DNA of 44,976 nucleotides. It comes from Lyngbya sp. HA4199-MV5 (GTDB lineage Bacteria > Cyanobacteriota > Cyanobacteriia > Leptolyngbyales > Leptolyngbyaceae). The notes below the pieces were generated by a model. It did no database searches. It had not been told where the DNA came from and worked only from the letters and a program-made list of their open reading frames with translations. Positions 6,975-15,627 of the stretch are shown in pieces; within the stretch, counting starts at the first letter, position 1, and every line of letters begins with the position of its first letter. The stretch is taken from positions 1 to 44,976 of the forward strand of contig JAHHHL010000050.1 in NCBI GenBank assembly GCA_019359375.1. Reading direction: 5' to 3'. Made by a program: the position numbers and the translations under genes.

Positions 6975-9302
6975 TTAGTCTACTGCTGTTGGGTAGTCTA
7001 CTGCTATCGGGACAGAGGGCAAACTGATTTCAGATACGCTGGTTTTAGGTGCGATCGCATGGCTGGTTTCGACGATCGAGGTCGCTGGCAGCGGCAAAGG
7101 GGCTGCTACAGACTCATCAAAAAGCTTGGTTGCCTCAGAGGCAGGTGGCAGCAGTTGGCATGTGTAGTCGTCTTCCTCTGCAGCGCTGGCAAATTCTAGA
7201 GTCGTTTCCTCAAAGTCATCGAGTTTGAGTTGGGTCGTGTCAGCCAGGGATTCTAATCGCTGCGTGCTGCTGCTATAGAGGTAGTAGGCGCGAAGGCATT
7301 TGATCACCGCTTCGGCTGTTTGCACCGTTGCTTCGGGTTCTGGCGATCGTCGTGCAGCGGCAAAAAGGCAGGCTTCTAAATCGGTGTAGGTCTTGCAGAG
7401 GCTCAAGAGATGGCGCAGTAGACCATCCAGGTCATGCTGCTTGAGGGTGCTCCAGGCTTGATGGGTGAAATCAAAGGGTTCGTGCAGCGCAGAGAACAGC
7501 AGCATTTTTGCTTGCAGGGGGTTGGCATACTTCATGATGCCGAGCCGAAAATCGAACAGGTTTAGGGGAGAGACTTGTGACTGTTGGGGTGCTGCGTTGA
7601 TAGCCACTTGAGCGCTTTCTTGTGCCTCAACCTGGTTCTCTACTTCTACAGCTCCCTCTATTTCTATAGCTTCAAAGACGGTCTCGGCTTCGTTATGCGG
7701 TGGTAATGCTGGTGCGACTTGATACCCAGGGTAAAGTGGTCTCAGCGCCTGGGCGATCGTCTGAGCGATTGTACGGTATTCATCCTGCTTGTTCAGCGTT
7801 TTGACAACGGCATGGATGGCTGTTTCTAGCTGCTCGACGGTGCGAGTCATTTGGTGCACGTTTTGCAGCAGGTTTTCGAGAGACAACTGCTCCAGTTTGG
7901 CGGTATCGGTTTCCCATTGGCGGGAGCACACATAGAGCAGCAGTTTTTTGATTCGCAGGAGATTTGGGTCTAGCTCAAGGCTATGGGCGATCGCGGCATA
8001 GGGTGCTGTTGGTTCCGCGGCTAACGGTGCGGGTGCTGCATCTAACGGTGCTAATGCCTGTGGTGGCTGGGGTTGGGCTGCCACAGCAGAATCTTGTGCC
8101 GATGCGTCGTACAGCCTCTTGAGTTTGCTGGTAATGGCGTTGGCGATCAGGGAGTATTCGGCTTGTTTGCTCAGCGTTTGAACAAAGCTATCGATCGCGA
8201 TTGTCAGCCGTTCCAACGTTGGCATGGATTGATGCAACTCTGCGATCAAGTCCTGCAAGCGAATTGCCTCCAACTGACGCTGTTCATGCTCCCAACGCCG
8301 TCTACAAACGTAAAAAGCAAGTTTCTTCACCCGTATGCCGTTGCCAGTTGCCTCTAGCTCGGCGGCGAGCTGTGCATAAAGGGCATCGATCGCTTGAGTC
8401 TCTGGCGGTACGGCTGGAGTGAGGTTATAGCAAGTGGGATCATCATCGCGATCGGCTTCTGTTGGATACAGTCGGCTGACTTCTTTGACGATGATGTTTG
8501 CAATCAGGGAGTATTCGGCTGGCTTGCTGAGGGTTCTAACGGCAGCATCCAAAAAGAATCTGAGCCGCTCTGGTGTCGGCGCAAGCAGCATGACTTCTTG
8601 AATTTGTTCCGAAAGATTCAGAAAATTCAGTTGGTTGTGGTCGCTTTCCCAGCTATTTTTACAAGCGTAAAATAATAGCTTTTTCACGCGCAGTAGATTA
8701 CGGCTTTGCTCAAGATTGCGAATTGCCACGGTATGAGGATTCAGCACCTTAGATTCTGGCGACATCAGAATCCGGTAAACGGGCACCACTTCACGGATGT
8801 TTTTGAGTTCGCGTGGTCCCAGGTAATCACTTTCGACGTGCAGACTGGCTTTGATCACATCAAACACGGTCTGAGAAATGCAAATGCCACCTGGTTCTGC
8901 CTCTGTCTGCAACCGTGCTGCAATGTTTACGCCATTGCCCATCACGTCTGTTTCGGTGATGAACATATCTGCTAGATGAATGCCAATGCGGTGCTCCAAC
9001 GCATCTTCAGGTGCAAGTTGAGCTGCTTTTTCGGCGAGATTTTTCTGGATCTCCATCGAACACTGGACGGCTTTGACGGCGCTGATAAAGCACATCAGCA
9101 ACCCATCGCCCGTAGATTTTAAGACGCGTCCTTCGTACTGGCTGCACAACTGCTTCATGTACTTGAGATCGCGGCGGATCAAATCAAGCGTGTGATCTTC
9201 ATCGACTGACATCCTGGCGCTGAACCCAACACAATCGGTGAACACGACTGTAGCGAGCGTGCGCTGTCCTCTCAGTTCTGATGTCAGTAAGTCGTTTTCC
9301 AT
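6975..9302 (-). CDS. Class III adenylate cyclase with repeated C-terminal helical module
   Basis: A 775-residue protein converting ATP to cAMP. The catalytic domain is at the N-terminus (about residues 12-180): metal-binding D23 (VVFTDCVGFSARM) and D66 (KSTGDGLL), the transition-state pair N126 and R130 (GNGVNIAARL), and the adenine-selecting pair K62 and D119. All key residues are present, so activity is expected. The rest is an unnamed module of about 78 residues repeated three times (202-280, 322-398, 448-524). Each copy begins (L/I)RxKKLLxYxC...WE and ends with TLxKxxEY..IA..I...L..LY. A more divergent fourth copy lies near 595-690. Pro/Ala-rich linkers separate them. There is no membrane segment. 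The repeats may be sensory or scaffold; that is inference. It stands alone on the minus strand. Confidence 0.88.
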   Translation of the reverse strand: MENDLLTSELRGQRTLATVVFTDCVGFSARMSVDEDHTLDLIRRDLKYMKQLCSQYEGRVLKSTGDGLLMCFISAVKAVQCSMEIQKNLAEKAAQLAPEDALEHRIGIHLADMFITETDVMGNGVNIAARLQTEAEPGGICISQTVFDVIKASLHVESDYLGPRELKNIREVVPVYRILMSPESKVLNPHTVAIRNLEQSRNLLRVKKLLFYACKNSWESDHNQLNFLNLSEQIQEVMLLAPTPERLRFFLDAAVRTLSKPAEYSLIANIIVKEVSRLYPTEADRDDDPTCYNLTPAVPPETQAIDALYAQLAAELEATGNGIRVKKLAFYVCRRRWEHEQRQLEAIRLQDLIAELHQSMPTLERLTIAIDSFVQTLSKQAEYSLIANAITSKLKRLYDASAQDSAVAAQPQPPQALAPLDAAPAPLAAEPTAPYAAIAHSLELDPNLLRIKKLLLYVCSRQWETDTAKLEQLSLENLLQNVHQMTRTVEQLETAIHAVVKTLNKQDEYRTIAQTIAQALRPLYPGYQVAPALPPHNEAETVFEAIEIEGAVEVENQVEAQESAQVAINAAPQQSQVSPLNLFDFRLGIMKYANPLQAKMLLFSALHEPFDFTHQAWSTLKQHDLDGLLRHLLSLCKTYTDLEACLFAAARRSPEPEATVQTAEAVIKCLRAYYLYSSSTQRLESLADTTQLKLDDFEETTLEFASAAEEDDYTCQLLPPASEATKLFDESVAAPLPLPATSIVETSHAIAPKTSVSEISLPSVPIAVDYPTAVD

Positions 9303-9628
9303 GAAGTTTCGACTGGCAAGCAGCGTGCAGGCGATGTGAGAACAGTCATACCGAACGATGACGCGGAGCGATCAATAAAACAGTCATACGTGCAGCGTCA
9401 AACGTGCTCGATCGCGACTGTTTGCGGCTCTCTTCTCAAACGTTAAAAACGGATAAACGGGGTCAATCATACACACCACAGGCAGTTTAATTGTAGACAC
9501 TCTTCCCTGTAGAGTGCCCTAATATCTAAAGTTTTGCACGACAGCAGGGAGATTGAAGGAAGAGGCAGGACGTATTTTGCGCTCTGCGTTTTGAGTTGAT
9601 TGAGCGGTCAGCCTCGGAGTTTTGAGTT
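9303..9628. other. Intergenic region upstream of cyclase, no gene seen
   Basis: This holds the leader and promoter region of the cyclase gene, which reads leftwards. No open frame of protein-like composition was found, and no clear operator is visible. Confidence 0.4.
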
Positions 9629-9734
9629 AAGGAACGCGAATTTAATCAGGTGTAATTCTGTCTGTAGGGGCGTTGCATGTAACGTCCTTACAGACGGGAA
9701 GTGGTTCAGGTTAATGAACCCACAATCCTAAGAG
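9629..9734. repeat. Dispersed ~105-bp palindromic repeat, copy 1
   Basis: This segment is repeated in the same orientation at 13607-13712 with roughly four bases in five identical. Its core, 9660-9695, folds into a 16-bp stem (GTCTGTAGGGGCGTTG with TAACGTCCTTACAGAC around CATG). The phrase GTAGGGGCGTTGCATG is a widespread palindromic intergenic repeat in cyanobacteria. Both copies lie between genes. Confidence 0.7.
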
Positions 9735-9757
9735 TTTTGAGTTTGGAAAGAGCTTTT

Positions 9758-9838
9758 GCTCCCTCTGCTCCCCTGCTCCCTCTGCTCCCCCTGCCCCCTC
9801 TGCCCTCTGCCCTCTGCCCTCTGCCTCCTCCCTCCTCT
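9758..9838. repeat. CT-rich short tandem repeat tract
   Basis: Tandem degenerate units CTCCCTCTG, CCCCTG and CCCTCTG occupy about 80 bp. The tract ends only 4 bp before the stop codon of the CDF transporter gene. It belongs to the same class as the other heptamer-type tracts in this window. Confidence 0.85.
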
Positions 9839-9842
9839 ATTC

Positions 9843-10535
9843 TCACGCTTGCCTCAACTGCTGTGTGCTTTTCACGACCAGCGGTGCCGCGCCGAGCAGG
9901 ATGATGCTGGCAATCAGCAAGCTAATCACGCCATCTGCCCAAAGCCAATGGAGGGTTGAAACGACGATCGCGGCAACAATCACACCAATGCAGCTCATCG
10001 CGTCTGCCAGCACATGCAGAAAGGCTCCCCGCAGGTTGAGATCGTGGGCGCTGTCGTGATGCAGCAACGCAATGTTGATGCTGTTGACGACAAGTCCGAT
10101 GCCTGCTGTAACGAGCATGGGCATACTGGCGATCGTGTCTGGAGGACTTTGCAGCCGTTGGATGGCTTCCCACCCAATCCAAAGGGCGATAGCAATAAGC
10201 CCTAACCCATTGACCAGCGCTGCCCAGGTTTCCCAGGCGGTTTTGGGTGGAGACTCTGAAGCCGCTTCTGCTGTGATGCCGATGAGGGAATCGCTGAGCA
10301 AGCTGGGTAGTGGTGGTTGAGCGAGTCGGGTCGCAAGGAGTGCCAACCCTAACGCCAGACTATCGGATGCCATGTGTCCTGCTTCAGCAATGAGCGACAG
10401 ACTGCCACTGGTCATACCCACAAGCAGCTCAGCGGCGGCAAAACTACCGATCAACAGAACGGCGATCGTTAACTGTGTTTGCTTTGTGTGCGGTTCGATT
10501 GCGGCATGCTGACAGTCGGCAGAATGTTGATGCAT
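9843..10535 (-). CDS. Cation diffusion facilitator (CDF) transporter, short form
   Basis: A protein of 230 residues from the ATG at 10535; a TTG at 10541 is also in frame. CDF proteins export Zn2+ or similar divalent cations in exchange for protons. The two HxxxD metal-site motifs are present: H54/D58 (EAGHMASDSLAL, helix II) and H174/D178 (LHVLADAM, helix V). Five to six hydrophobic helices are visible. The N-terminus (MHQHSADCQH) is His/Cys-rich and may bind metal. The chain ends right after helix VI, so the usual cytoplasmic dimerisation domain of about 80 residues is missing. A repeat tract begins 4 bp after the stop, which suggests either natural short-form CDF or truncation by the repeat. 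Confidence 0.82.
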   Translation of the reverse strand: MHQHSADCQHAAIEPHTKQTQLTIAVLLIGSFAAAELLVGMTSGSLSLIAEAGHMASDSLALGLALLATRLAQPPLPSLLSDSLIGITAEAASESPPKTAWETWAALVNGLGLIAIALWIGWEAIQRLQSPPDTIASMPMLVTAGIGLVVNSINIALLHHDSAHDLNLRGAFLHVLADAMSCIGVIVAAIVVSTLHWLWADGVISLLIASIILLGAAPLVVKSTQQLRQA

Positions 10536-10549
10536 GAGCAAGAGGATGT

Positions 10550-10652
10550 GAGGAGTGAGGAGTCAGGAGTGAGGAGTCAGGGATGAATTGCTTCTGGCTC
10601 TTGCCTTCTGCCTTCTGCCTTCTGCCTCCTGCCTTCTGCCTTCTCTTGGATT
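10550..10652. repeat. Short tandem repeat tract (GAGGAGT and CTTCTGC units)
   Basis: It begins with GAGTGAGGAGTCAGGA-type units and continues into five or more CTTCTGC/CTCCTGC heptamers. It lies between the divergent CDF and acyl-ACP synthetase genes, within 324 bp that otherwise hold only the two promoters. Confidence 0.85.
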
Positions 10653-10865
10653 GGGTTGATTTTACTCCTTGCTCATAGCGGTTTGATAGCGCGATCGACC
10701 AGTTTATGTGTCTGTACTAGATGATCAGTGAGTATGAGCAAGAGTTTGGGCAAGATGGCGCACTGGTTGATCGCCGAACCACGACAGTTAGAGAAACGGT
10801 ATAACTCCAGTCGTTGATCGGGCAATCTGGTCATAAGATGATGTCAAGGCTTTAGGAGTTTCGCG

Positions 10866-12878
10866 ATGAATCGTTCCCACACAGCATCTACCAGTCAACA
10901 GGCGCGCCAAACCTTGAATCGGCTTGATTACAGTCAGGCAAATTCGCTGCCAGAGATGTGGGCGATCGCGGTGCAACGCTTTAGCCAGCAAATAGCAGTG
11001 TATGACCCACATGCCGAACCGACCGTCAAGCTGACCTACGCCGAACTTTATCAGCAGATGCAGCAGTTTGCGGCAGGACTGCAAGCATTGGGTGTACAGA
11101 AAGGGGATCACATTGCGCTGTTTTCGGATAACAACCCCCGCTGGATTGTAGCGGATCAGGGCATCATGGGCGCGGGCGCGGTTAATGCCGTGCGTGGCTC
11201 TCAAGCCGATCGTGACGAACTGCTGTTTATTCTGACCAACAGTGACAGTATCGCGTTGATTGTGCAAGACCGGGCAACGCTGAAAAAGCTGGCGCAGGGG
11301 CTGGAGTCCTTGCCGCTAAAGTTTATCGTGCTGTTAACTGATGAAACGCCGCTATCTGTCGGCGCACTGAAAATTCTCAACTTTTCGCAGTTGATGGCGT
11401 TGGGTGCAGGTCATTCACTGCAATCGGTGCCGTTGGAACGCGACATGCTGGCAACGCTTATGTATACATCTGGCACGTCTGGTATGCCCAAAGGGGTGAT
11501 GCTGAGCCACAGCAATTTGCTGTCTCAGATTCGTGGTGCTGCCTCGGTCGTGAATCCACAGCTTGGACGGGTGCTGAGCATTCTGCCCATCTGGCATTGC
11601 TACGAGCGATCGTTTGAGTACTTTACCTTCGCCTATGGTTGCACTCAGGCGTATACCAACATCCGCTACGTCAAGAAGGATCTGAAGGAGTTTAAGCCCA
11701 ATTACATGGTGGCGGTGCCGCGCCTGTGGGAATCGATCTACGAAGGGGTGCAAAAGCAATTCCGCGATCAACCTCCTCAAAAGCAACGGCTGGTTAAATT
11801 CTTTTTGGACGTGAGCCACCGTTACATTGCGGCTCGACGAATTCTGCATGGGGTGAGTCTGGAAAATCTCAAACCATCGATCGCCCAGCGCCTTATCGCA
11901 GCGATTCAAGCAGCGCTTTTGTGGCTTCCTCACCAACTGGGCGATCGGCTGGTTTACAAACAGGTGCGGGCTGGCGTTGGCGGCGAGGTAAAGTTTCTAG
12001 TGAGTGGAGGGGGATCGATCGCCGAACACCTGGAAGACTTTTTTGAAGTGGTCGGGATTGATATTTTGGGTGGCTATGGCTTGACAGAAACGTCCCCCAT
12101 CACCCATGTTCGTCGCACCTGGCGCAACATTCGCGGCGGCGATGGACAACCCCTCCCCGATACCGAAACCCGCATTGTCGATCCTGAAACGCGCCAGCCT
12201 GTACCGCTCTATAAGCAAGGTTTGGTGCTCATTCGCGGACCGCAGGTGATGCAGGGCTATTACAAAAATCCCGAAGCAACGGCAAAGGCGATCGACCCCG
12301 ATGGCTGGTTCAATACAGGCGATTTAGGCTGGGTGACGGAGCAAGACGATCTGATTATTACCGGACGCGCCAAAGATACGATCGTCCTGACCAGCGGCGA
12401 AAATATCGAACCCCAGCCGATCGAAGATGCCTGCCTCCGTAGTTCCTACATCGACCAGATCATGCTCGTCGGGCAAGACCAAAAAGTGCTGGGAGCGCTG
12501 ATTGTACCCAATGTCGAAGCATTGCAGAAATGGGCGATGGCGCAGAATATGGACTTGCAAGTGCCTGGAGAAGAGAGGAGGCAGGAGGCAGAAGGCAGAA
12601 GGCAGGAGGCAGAAGAAACTTACCCCACACCCCACACCCCACACCCCACACCCCACACCCTCGACAGCAAGCCTGTGCAGGATCTCATTCGCCAAGAACT
12701 CACCCGTGAGGTGCAGAATCGTCCAGGCTATCGGGCGGACGATCGCATTGGGGTGTTTCGGCTCCTTTTAGAACCGTTTACGATCGAGAATGGACTGCTG
12801 ACACAAACGCTAAAAATCCGGCGGAATGTGGTGACGGAGCGCTACCAGGGTATGATTAACGAGATGTTCGTTGGGTAA
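10866..12878 (+). CDS. aas: Acyl-ACP synthetase / long-chain fatty acid-AMP ligase
   Basis: A 670-residue member of the ANL adenylating superfamily, ATP-dependently activating free fatty acids; the cyanobacterial branch loads them onto acyl carrier protein for recycling. The P-loop reads YTSGTSGMPKGVMLSHSN (about residues 199-216), followed by GGYGLTETSP (about 398-407), the GDLGW region and the TGRAKDTIVLTSGENIEP hinge. Start ATG at 10866 is followed by a typical family N-terminus. Oddly, residues about 569-599 are low-complexity (ERRQEAEGRRQEAEE, then PHTPHPTPHT), encoded by heptamer repeats at 12573-12661 inserted in frame into the C-terminal subdomain. The frame stays open and the expected sequence resumes with KPVQDLIRQELTREV. 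Confidence 0.88.
   Translation: MNRSHTASTSQQARQTLNRLDYSQANSLPEMWAIAVQRFSQQIAVYDPHAEPTVKLTYAELYQQMQQFAAGLQALGVQKGDHIALFSDNNPRWIVADQGIMGAGAVNAVRGSQADRDELLFILTNSDSIALIVQDRATLKKLAQGLESLPLKFIVLLTDETPLSVGALKILNFSQLMALGAGHSLQSVPLERDMLATLMYTSGTSGMPKGVMLSHSNLLSQIRGAASVVNPQLGRVLSILPIWHCYERSFEYFTFAYGCTQAYTNIRYVKKDLKEFKPNYMVAVPRLWESIYEGVQKQFRDQPPQKQRLVKFFLDVSHRYIAARRILHGVSLENLKPSIAQRLIAAIQAALLWLPHQLGDRLVYKQVRAGVGGEVKFLVSGGGSIAEHLEDFFEVVGIDILGGYGLTETSPITHVRRTWRNIRGGDGQPLPDTETRIVDPETRQPVPLYKQGLVLIRGPQVMQGYYKNPEATAKAIDPDGWFNTGDLGWVTEQDDLIITGRAKDTIVLTSGENIEPQPIEDACLRSSYIDQIMLVGQDQKVLGALIVPNVEALQKWAMAQNMDLQVPGEERRQEAEGRRQEAEETYPTPHTPHPTPHTLDSKPVQDLIRQELTREVQNRPGYRADDRIGVFRLLLEPFTIENGLLTQTLKIRRNVVTERYQGMINEMFVG
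12573..12661. repeat. Heptamer repeats inside the aas reading frame
   Basis: Units GGCAGGA, GGCAGAA and then CCCCACA repeat for about 90 bp within the aas coding sequence and keep the frame open. The same units form the intergenic tracts elsewhere in the window. Confidence 0.9.
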
Positions 12879-13059
12879 TTCGGCGAGTGTAAGCCATAGT
12901 ATTGGATGGATAGTGACGGCTGCATGGGTGGCATCAGCGCACTTACTCAGTGCAATAAAATTTGGTGCAATGCACTGGATTCGGTGCAGCACAATTGCTT
13001 ACATCGCACCTTCCTACGAACGCCTTTAAATTCCTCAACCTTTTTCCTGACCCAAGTTT

Positions 13060-13509
13060 ATGGATGTTTCTCAATCTCATCTGCTGCTCAAGCGCACGGT
13101 CAACGTGAAGGCGATCGTGACGGCTCGCTGGAAGGAAGACGCACAGCAACAGCTACAGGCACAGCTCAACCAGCTAGACAGCCAACTGCAACAGCTTGAA
13201 ATGCAGGGACAGCGCATGATTGCCGAAATTCAAAAGCAGAGCCTCAAGCCACCTGGTCCTGAGACGCTGCAACAAATCGACAGCATTCAAATCCAGATCA
13301 ACGAGAAGAAAAGCGAATTTCTGGAGCAGAAAAACCAAATTTTGCAGCAGCTTCAGCAAGTCCAAATGCTAGAGCTAGATCAAGAAGTCCAGCAGGGGCA
13401 AATTGACAGCATTTTCCGCGTAGAAACGGGTGAAAACCTGATCGAAAAAATGCAGGTTGAGATTTTGCTCCGTGATGGCATTGTAGAAGCCATTCGGGGA
13501 GCCGTTTGA
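13060..13509 (+). CDS. YlqD-like coiled-coil protein
   Basis: A 149-residue soluble protein. Residues 1-20 form a short beta-strand segment (HLLLKRTVNVKAIVTARWKE). Residues 25-120 are a Gln/Leu/Glu-rich coiled coil with a Pro-containing kink near 67. The tail (IFRVETGENLIEKMQVEILLRDGIVEAIRG) is a second beta segment. This strand-coil-strand layout matches the YlqD family, whose function is unknown. It has no signal or membrane segment. It is separated from both neighbours by repeats, so it is probably a single gene. Confidence 0.75.
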   Translation: MDVSQSHLLLKRTVNVKAIVTARWKEDAQQQLQAQLNQLDSQLQQLEMQGQRMIAEIQKQSLKPPGPETLQQIDSIQIQINEKKSEFLEQKNQILQQLQQVQMLELDQEVQQGQIDSIFRVETGENLIEKMQVEILLRDGIVEAIRGAV

Positions 13510-13606
13510 GCGATCGCACTTCGTTAGCCACTCAATGCATCAACGTAAGTGCATAGTTGAGCACATCATTCGGCTTTAGGGCTATGTCAGAGTAACAGTA
13601 GACACT

Positions 13607-13712
13607 AAGGAACGCAGATTTAATAAGGTGTAATTCTCTCCGTAGGGACGTTCTATGTAACGTCTCTACTGAAGGGAAATGGTTCAGATTAATAAATCCA
13701 CGATCCTGAGGA
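13607..13712. repeat. Dispersed ~105-bp palindromic repeat, copy 2
   Basis: It matches 9629-9734. The core stem GTAGGGACGTT / AACGTCTCTAC keeps pairing although several bases differ from copy 1. Shorter degenerate echoes (GATTTATTAAGGTACGATTCTC and GTTATTTAATTTACGATCC-like stretches) continue to about 13772. The rest of the 362-bp gap before the E2 gene holds no gene. Confidence 0.65.
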
Positions 13713-13871
13713 TCACAGATTTATTAAGGTACGATTCTCTGCTTTACAGGTTATTTAATTTACGATCCTAAGCGTGCTTTGCTGAAGCACTGACTATGTT
13801 TCGCAACGTTGCTACTTAGTCTCAGTTACTTGGTTTCAGATTCTATTTATTTTCAGATTGGAACTCACTCC

Positions 13872-15164
13872 ATGATTTACGAAGTCTTCATGCCTGCGCT
13901 TAGCTCCACCATGACCGAGGGCAAAATTGTGTCCTGGGTTAAAGAACCCGGCGACAAGGTTGAAAAGGGTGAAACCGTTGTGGTGGTTGAGTCTGACAAA
14001 GCAGATATGGATGTGGAGTCTTTCTATGAGGGGTACCTTGGCGCGATCGTTGTACCAGCAGGCGAAACGGCACCCGTTGGCGACGCGATCGCCCTGATTG
14101 CCGAGACCGAAGCCGAAATTGCCACGGCTCAGCAGCAAGCCTCTGGCAAAGCTCAAGCCACCTCTACAGAAACCTCAGGCGCGATCGCAGATACCCAGCA
14201 AGAAGCCGTCGCAACGGCTGCACCAGTCGCTGTTCAAAATGGCGGCGCAACTGTTTCAAATGGTCGTACAGTCGTTTCTCCCCGTGCCCGCAAACTGGCA
14301 AAAGAACTGAAAGTGGATCTGGCGACTCTGAGAGGCAGCGGACCGCACGGACGTATCGTGGCAGAAGATGTAGAAGCTGCGACTGGTAAGCCTGCGGCGA
14401 AAGCTCCTACGACTCCCCCACCCCCACCCCCCTCTGTCACCCCTCCGACCCCAAAGCCAACGACTCCGACTCCAACCGTTCCCGTGGTTGCTGGACAGCA
14501 GGTGCCCCTCACCACCTTGCAAAACGCCGTTGTCCGAAACATGGTCGCTAGTTTGGAAGTCCCAACCTATCACGTCGGTTACACCATCACCACCGACAAT
14601 CTGGATAAGCTGTATAAGCAAGTCAAGTCTAAAGGCGTGACCATGACGGCGCTGCTGGCAAAAGCCGTGGCGGTGACGCTGCAAAAGCACCCGCTGCTCA
14701 ATGCCAGCTATGTCAACCAAAGCATTTCCTACCCGTCTGTGATTAATGTCGCGGTAGCAGTGGCAATGGAAGATGGTGGTTTGATTACACCTGTGCTGCA
14801 AAACGCTGATCAGCTTGATCTCTATACCCTGTCGCGCACCTGGAAAGATCTGGTCGATCGCGCCAGAGCAAAGCAACTTCAGCCCGTAGAATACAACTCT
14901 GGCACCTTCACAATCTCCAATCTAGGGATGTTTGGGGTCGATCGCTTCGATGCAATTTTGCCCCCCGGCACAGGCGCGATTCTAGCAGTTGGTGCCTCCA
15001 TTCCAACCGTTGTGGCGACCGATGAAGGCATGCTGGGCGTAAAACGGCAAATGCAGGTAAACCTGACGTGCGATCATCGCGTAGTCTATGGTGCCCATGC
15101 CGCCGCTTTTCTGAAAGATTTGGCGAAGTTGATCGATACGAATGCCCAGTCGTTGACGTTGTAG
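13872..15164 (+). CDS. pdhC: Dihydrolipoamide acetyltransferase (E2) of pyruvate dehydrogenase
   Basis: From the ATG at 13872 (MIYEVFMPALSSTMTEGKIV) the protein has 430 residues; an upstream in-frame ATG at 13809 adds an implausible 21-residue extension. Residues 1-78 form the lipoyl domain with lipoylated K43 in ESDKADMDV. An Ala/Thr/Gln linker leads to the E3-binding domain (about 135-175, VSPRARKLAKELKVDLATLRG). A Pro/Thr linker follows, then the catalytic acetyltransferase domain (about 215-430) with H402 in CDHRVVYGA. The usual HRxxDG aspartate is Tyr here, which as I recall is common in cyanobacterial E2. It transfers acetyl groups to CoA. It stands alone, as E1 and E2 genes often do in cyanobacteria. 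Confidence 0.9.
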   Translation: MIYEVFMPALSSTMTEGKIVSWVKEPGDKVEKGETVVVVESDKADMDVESFYEGYLGAIVVPAGETAPVGDAIALIAETEAEIATAQQQASGKAQATSTETSGAIADTQQEAVATAAPVAVQNGGATVSNGRTVVSPRARKLAKELKVDLATLRGSGPHGRIVAEDVEAATGKPAAKAPTTPPPPPPSVTPPTPKPTTPTPTVPVVAGQQVPLTTLQNAVVRNMVASLEVPTYHVGYTITTDNLDKLYKQVKSKGVTMTALLAKAVAVTLQKHPLLNASYVNQSISYPSVINVAVAVAMEDGGLITPVLQNADQLDLYTLSRTWKDLVDRARAKQLQPVEYNSGTFTISNLGMFGVDRFDAILPPGTGAILAVGASIPTVVATDEGMLGVKRQMQVNLTCDHRVVYGAHAAAFLKDLAKLIDTNAQSLTL

Positions 15165-15613
15165 AAACGAGCGGAGGCAGAAGTGAGCAATCCGGCAACA
15201 ACCGATCTAGGGTTAGCTAACTCAAACAGGACTTCGCATTTTGACTAAACTTCGGAGATTTAGAAGCTTTCCAAGAAGGTACTGTCTGGTAGGGGGCAGA
15301 TTTTGGCAGCATCATTGCCTCCAGCCATCGCGTTGGTGTCAAACCTTCCCCTACGGTATTTTGTTTGTTAGCAATCTCTTACGCCACAACGTTGGTCACG
15401 ATGCTTGACGCTCAGTGAAAACCTCCCAGGTTTGCGTAAGTCCTATCAAATTGGTAGCACTATTGCACGCCCTCATCGCTGCCATATGCCCACATCAAAA
15501 GGCTGAGTAGACATTATCTCTTCTGGCTGAGGAAAAGGTCAGAGGTAAAAAGCACTATTGGTTATGTAAATAACAATTTTATTTCCGACCTTATGCATGG
15601 TAACTATGCAAGG
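15165..15613. other. Intergenic region with possible decayed element
   Basis: AGGACTT (15228-15234) and its complement AAGTCCT (15438-15444) bracket about 217 bp. The right end read inward is AGGACTTACGCAAACC, a phrase common at cyanobacterial insertion-sequence ends. Inside, GTAGGGG and CCCCTAC form another inverted pair. No transposase remnant was recognised. A promoter for the stress-protein gene probably lies in the AT-rich stretch 15555-15600. Confidence 0.3.
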
Positions 15614-15627
15614 TGGAAGGAGGATAA

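Noticed and set aside
9758-9838. Possible CRISPR array (short regular repeats)
   Set aside because: All repeat tracts here are 7-9 bp units without unique spacers; they are microsatellite-like repeats.
11415-11936. 173-codon minus-strand frame opposite aas
   Set aside because: It is a shadow of the acyl-ACP synthetase coding sequence with no homology I can see.
14256-14876. Long minus-strand frame opposite the pdhC gene
   Set aside because: It is antisense to a well-defined E2 gene and rich in residues expected from reverse reading; no domain is recognisable.
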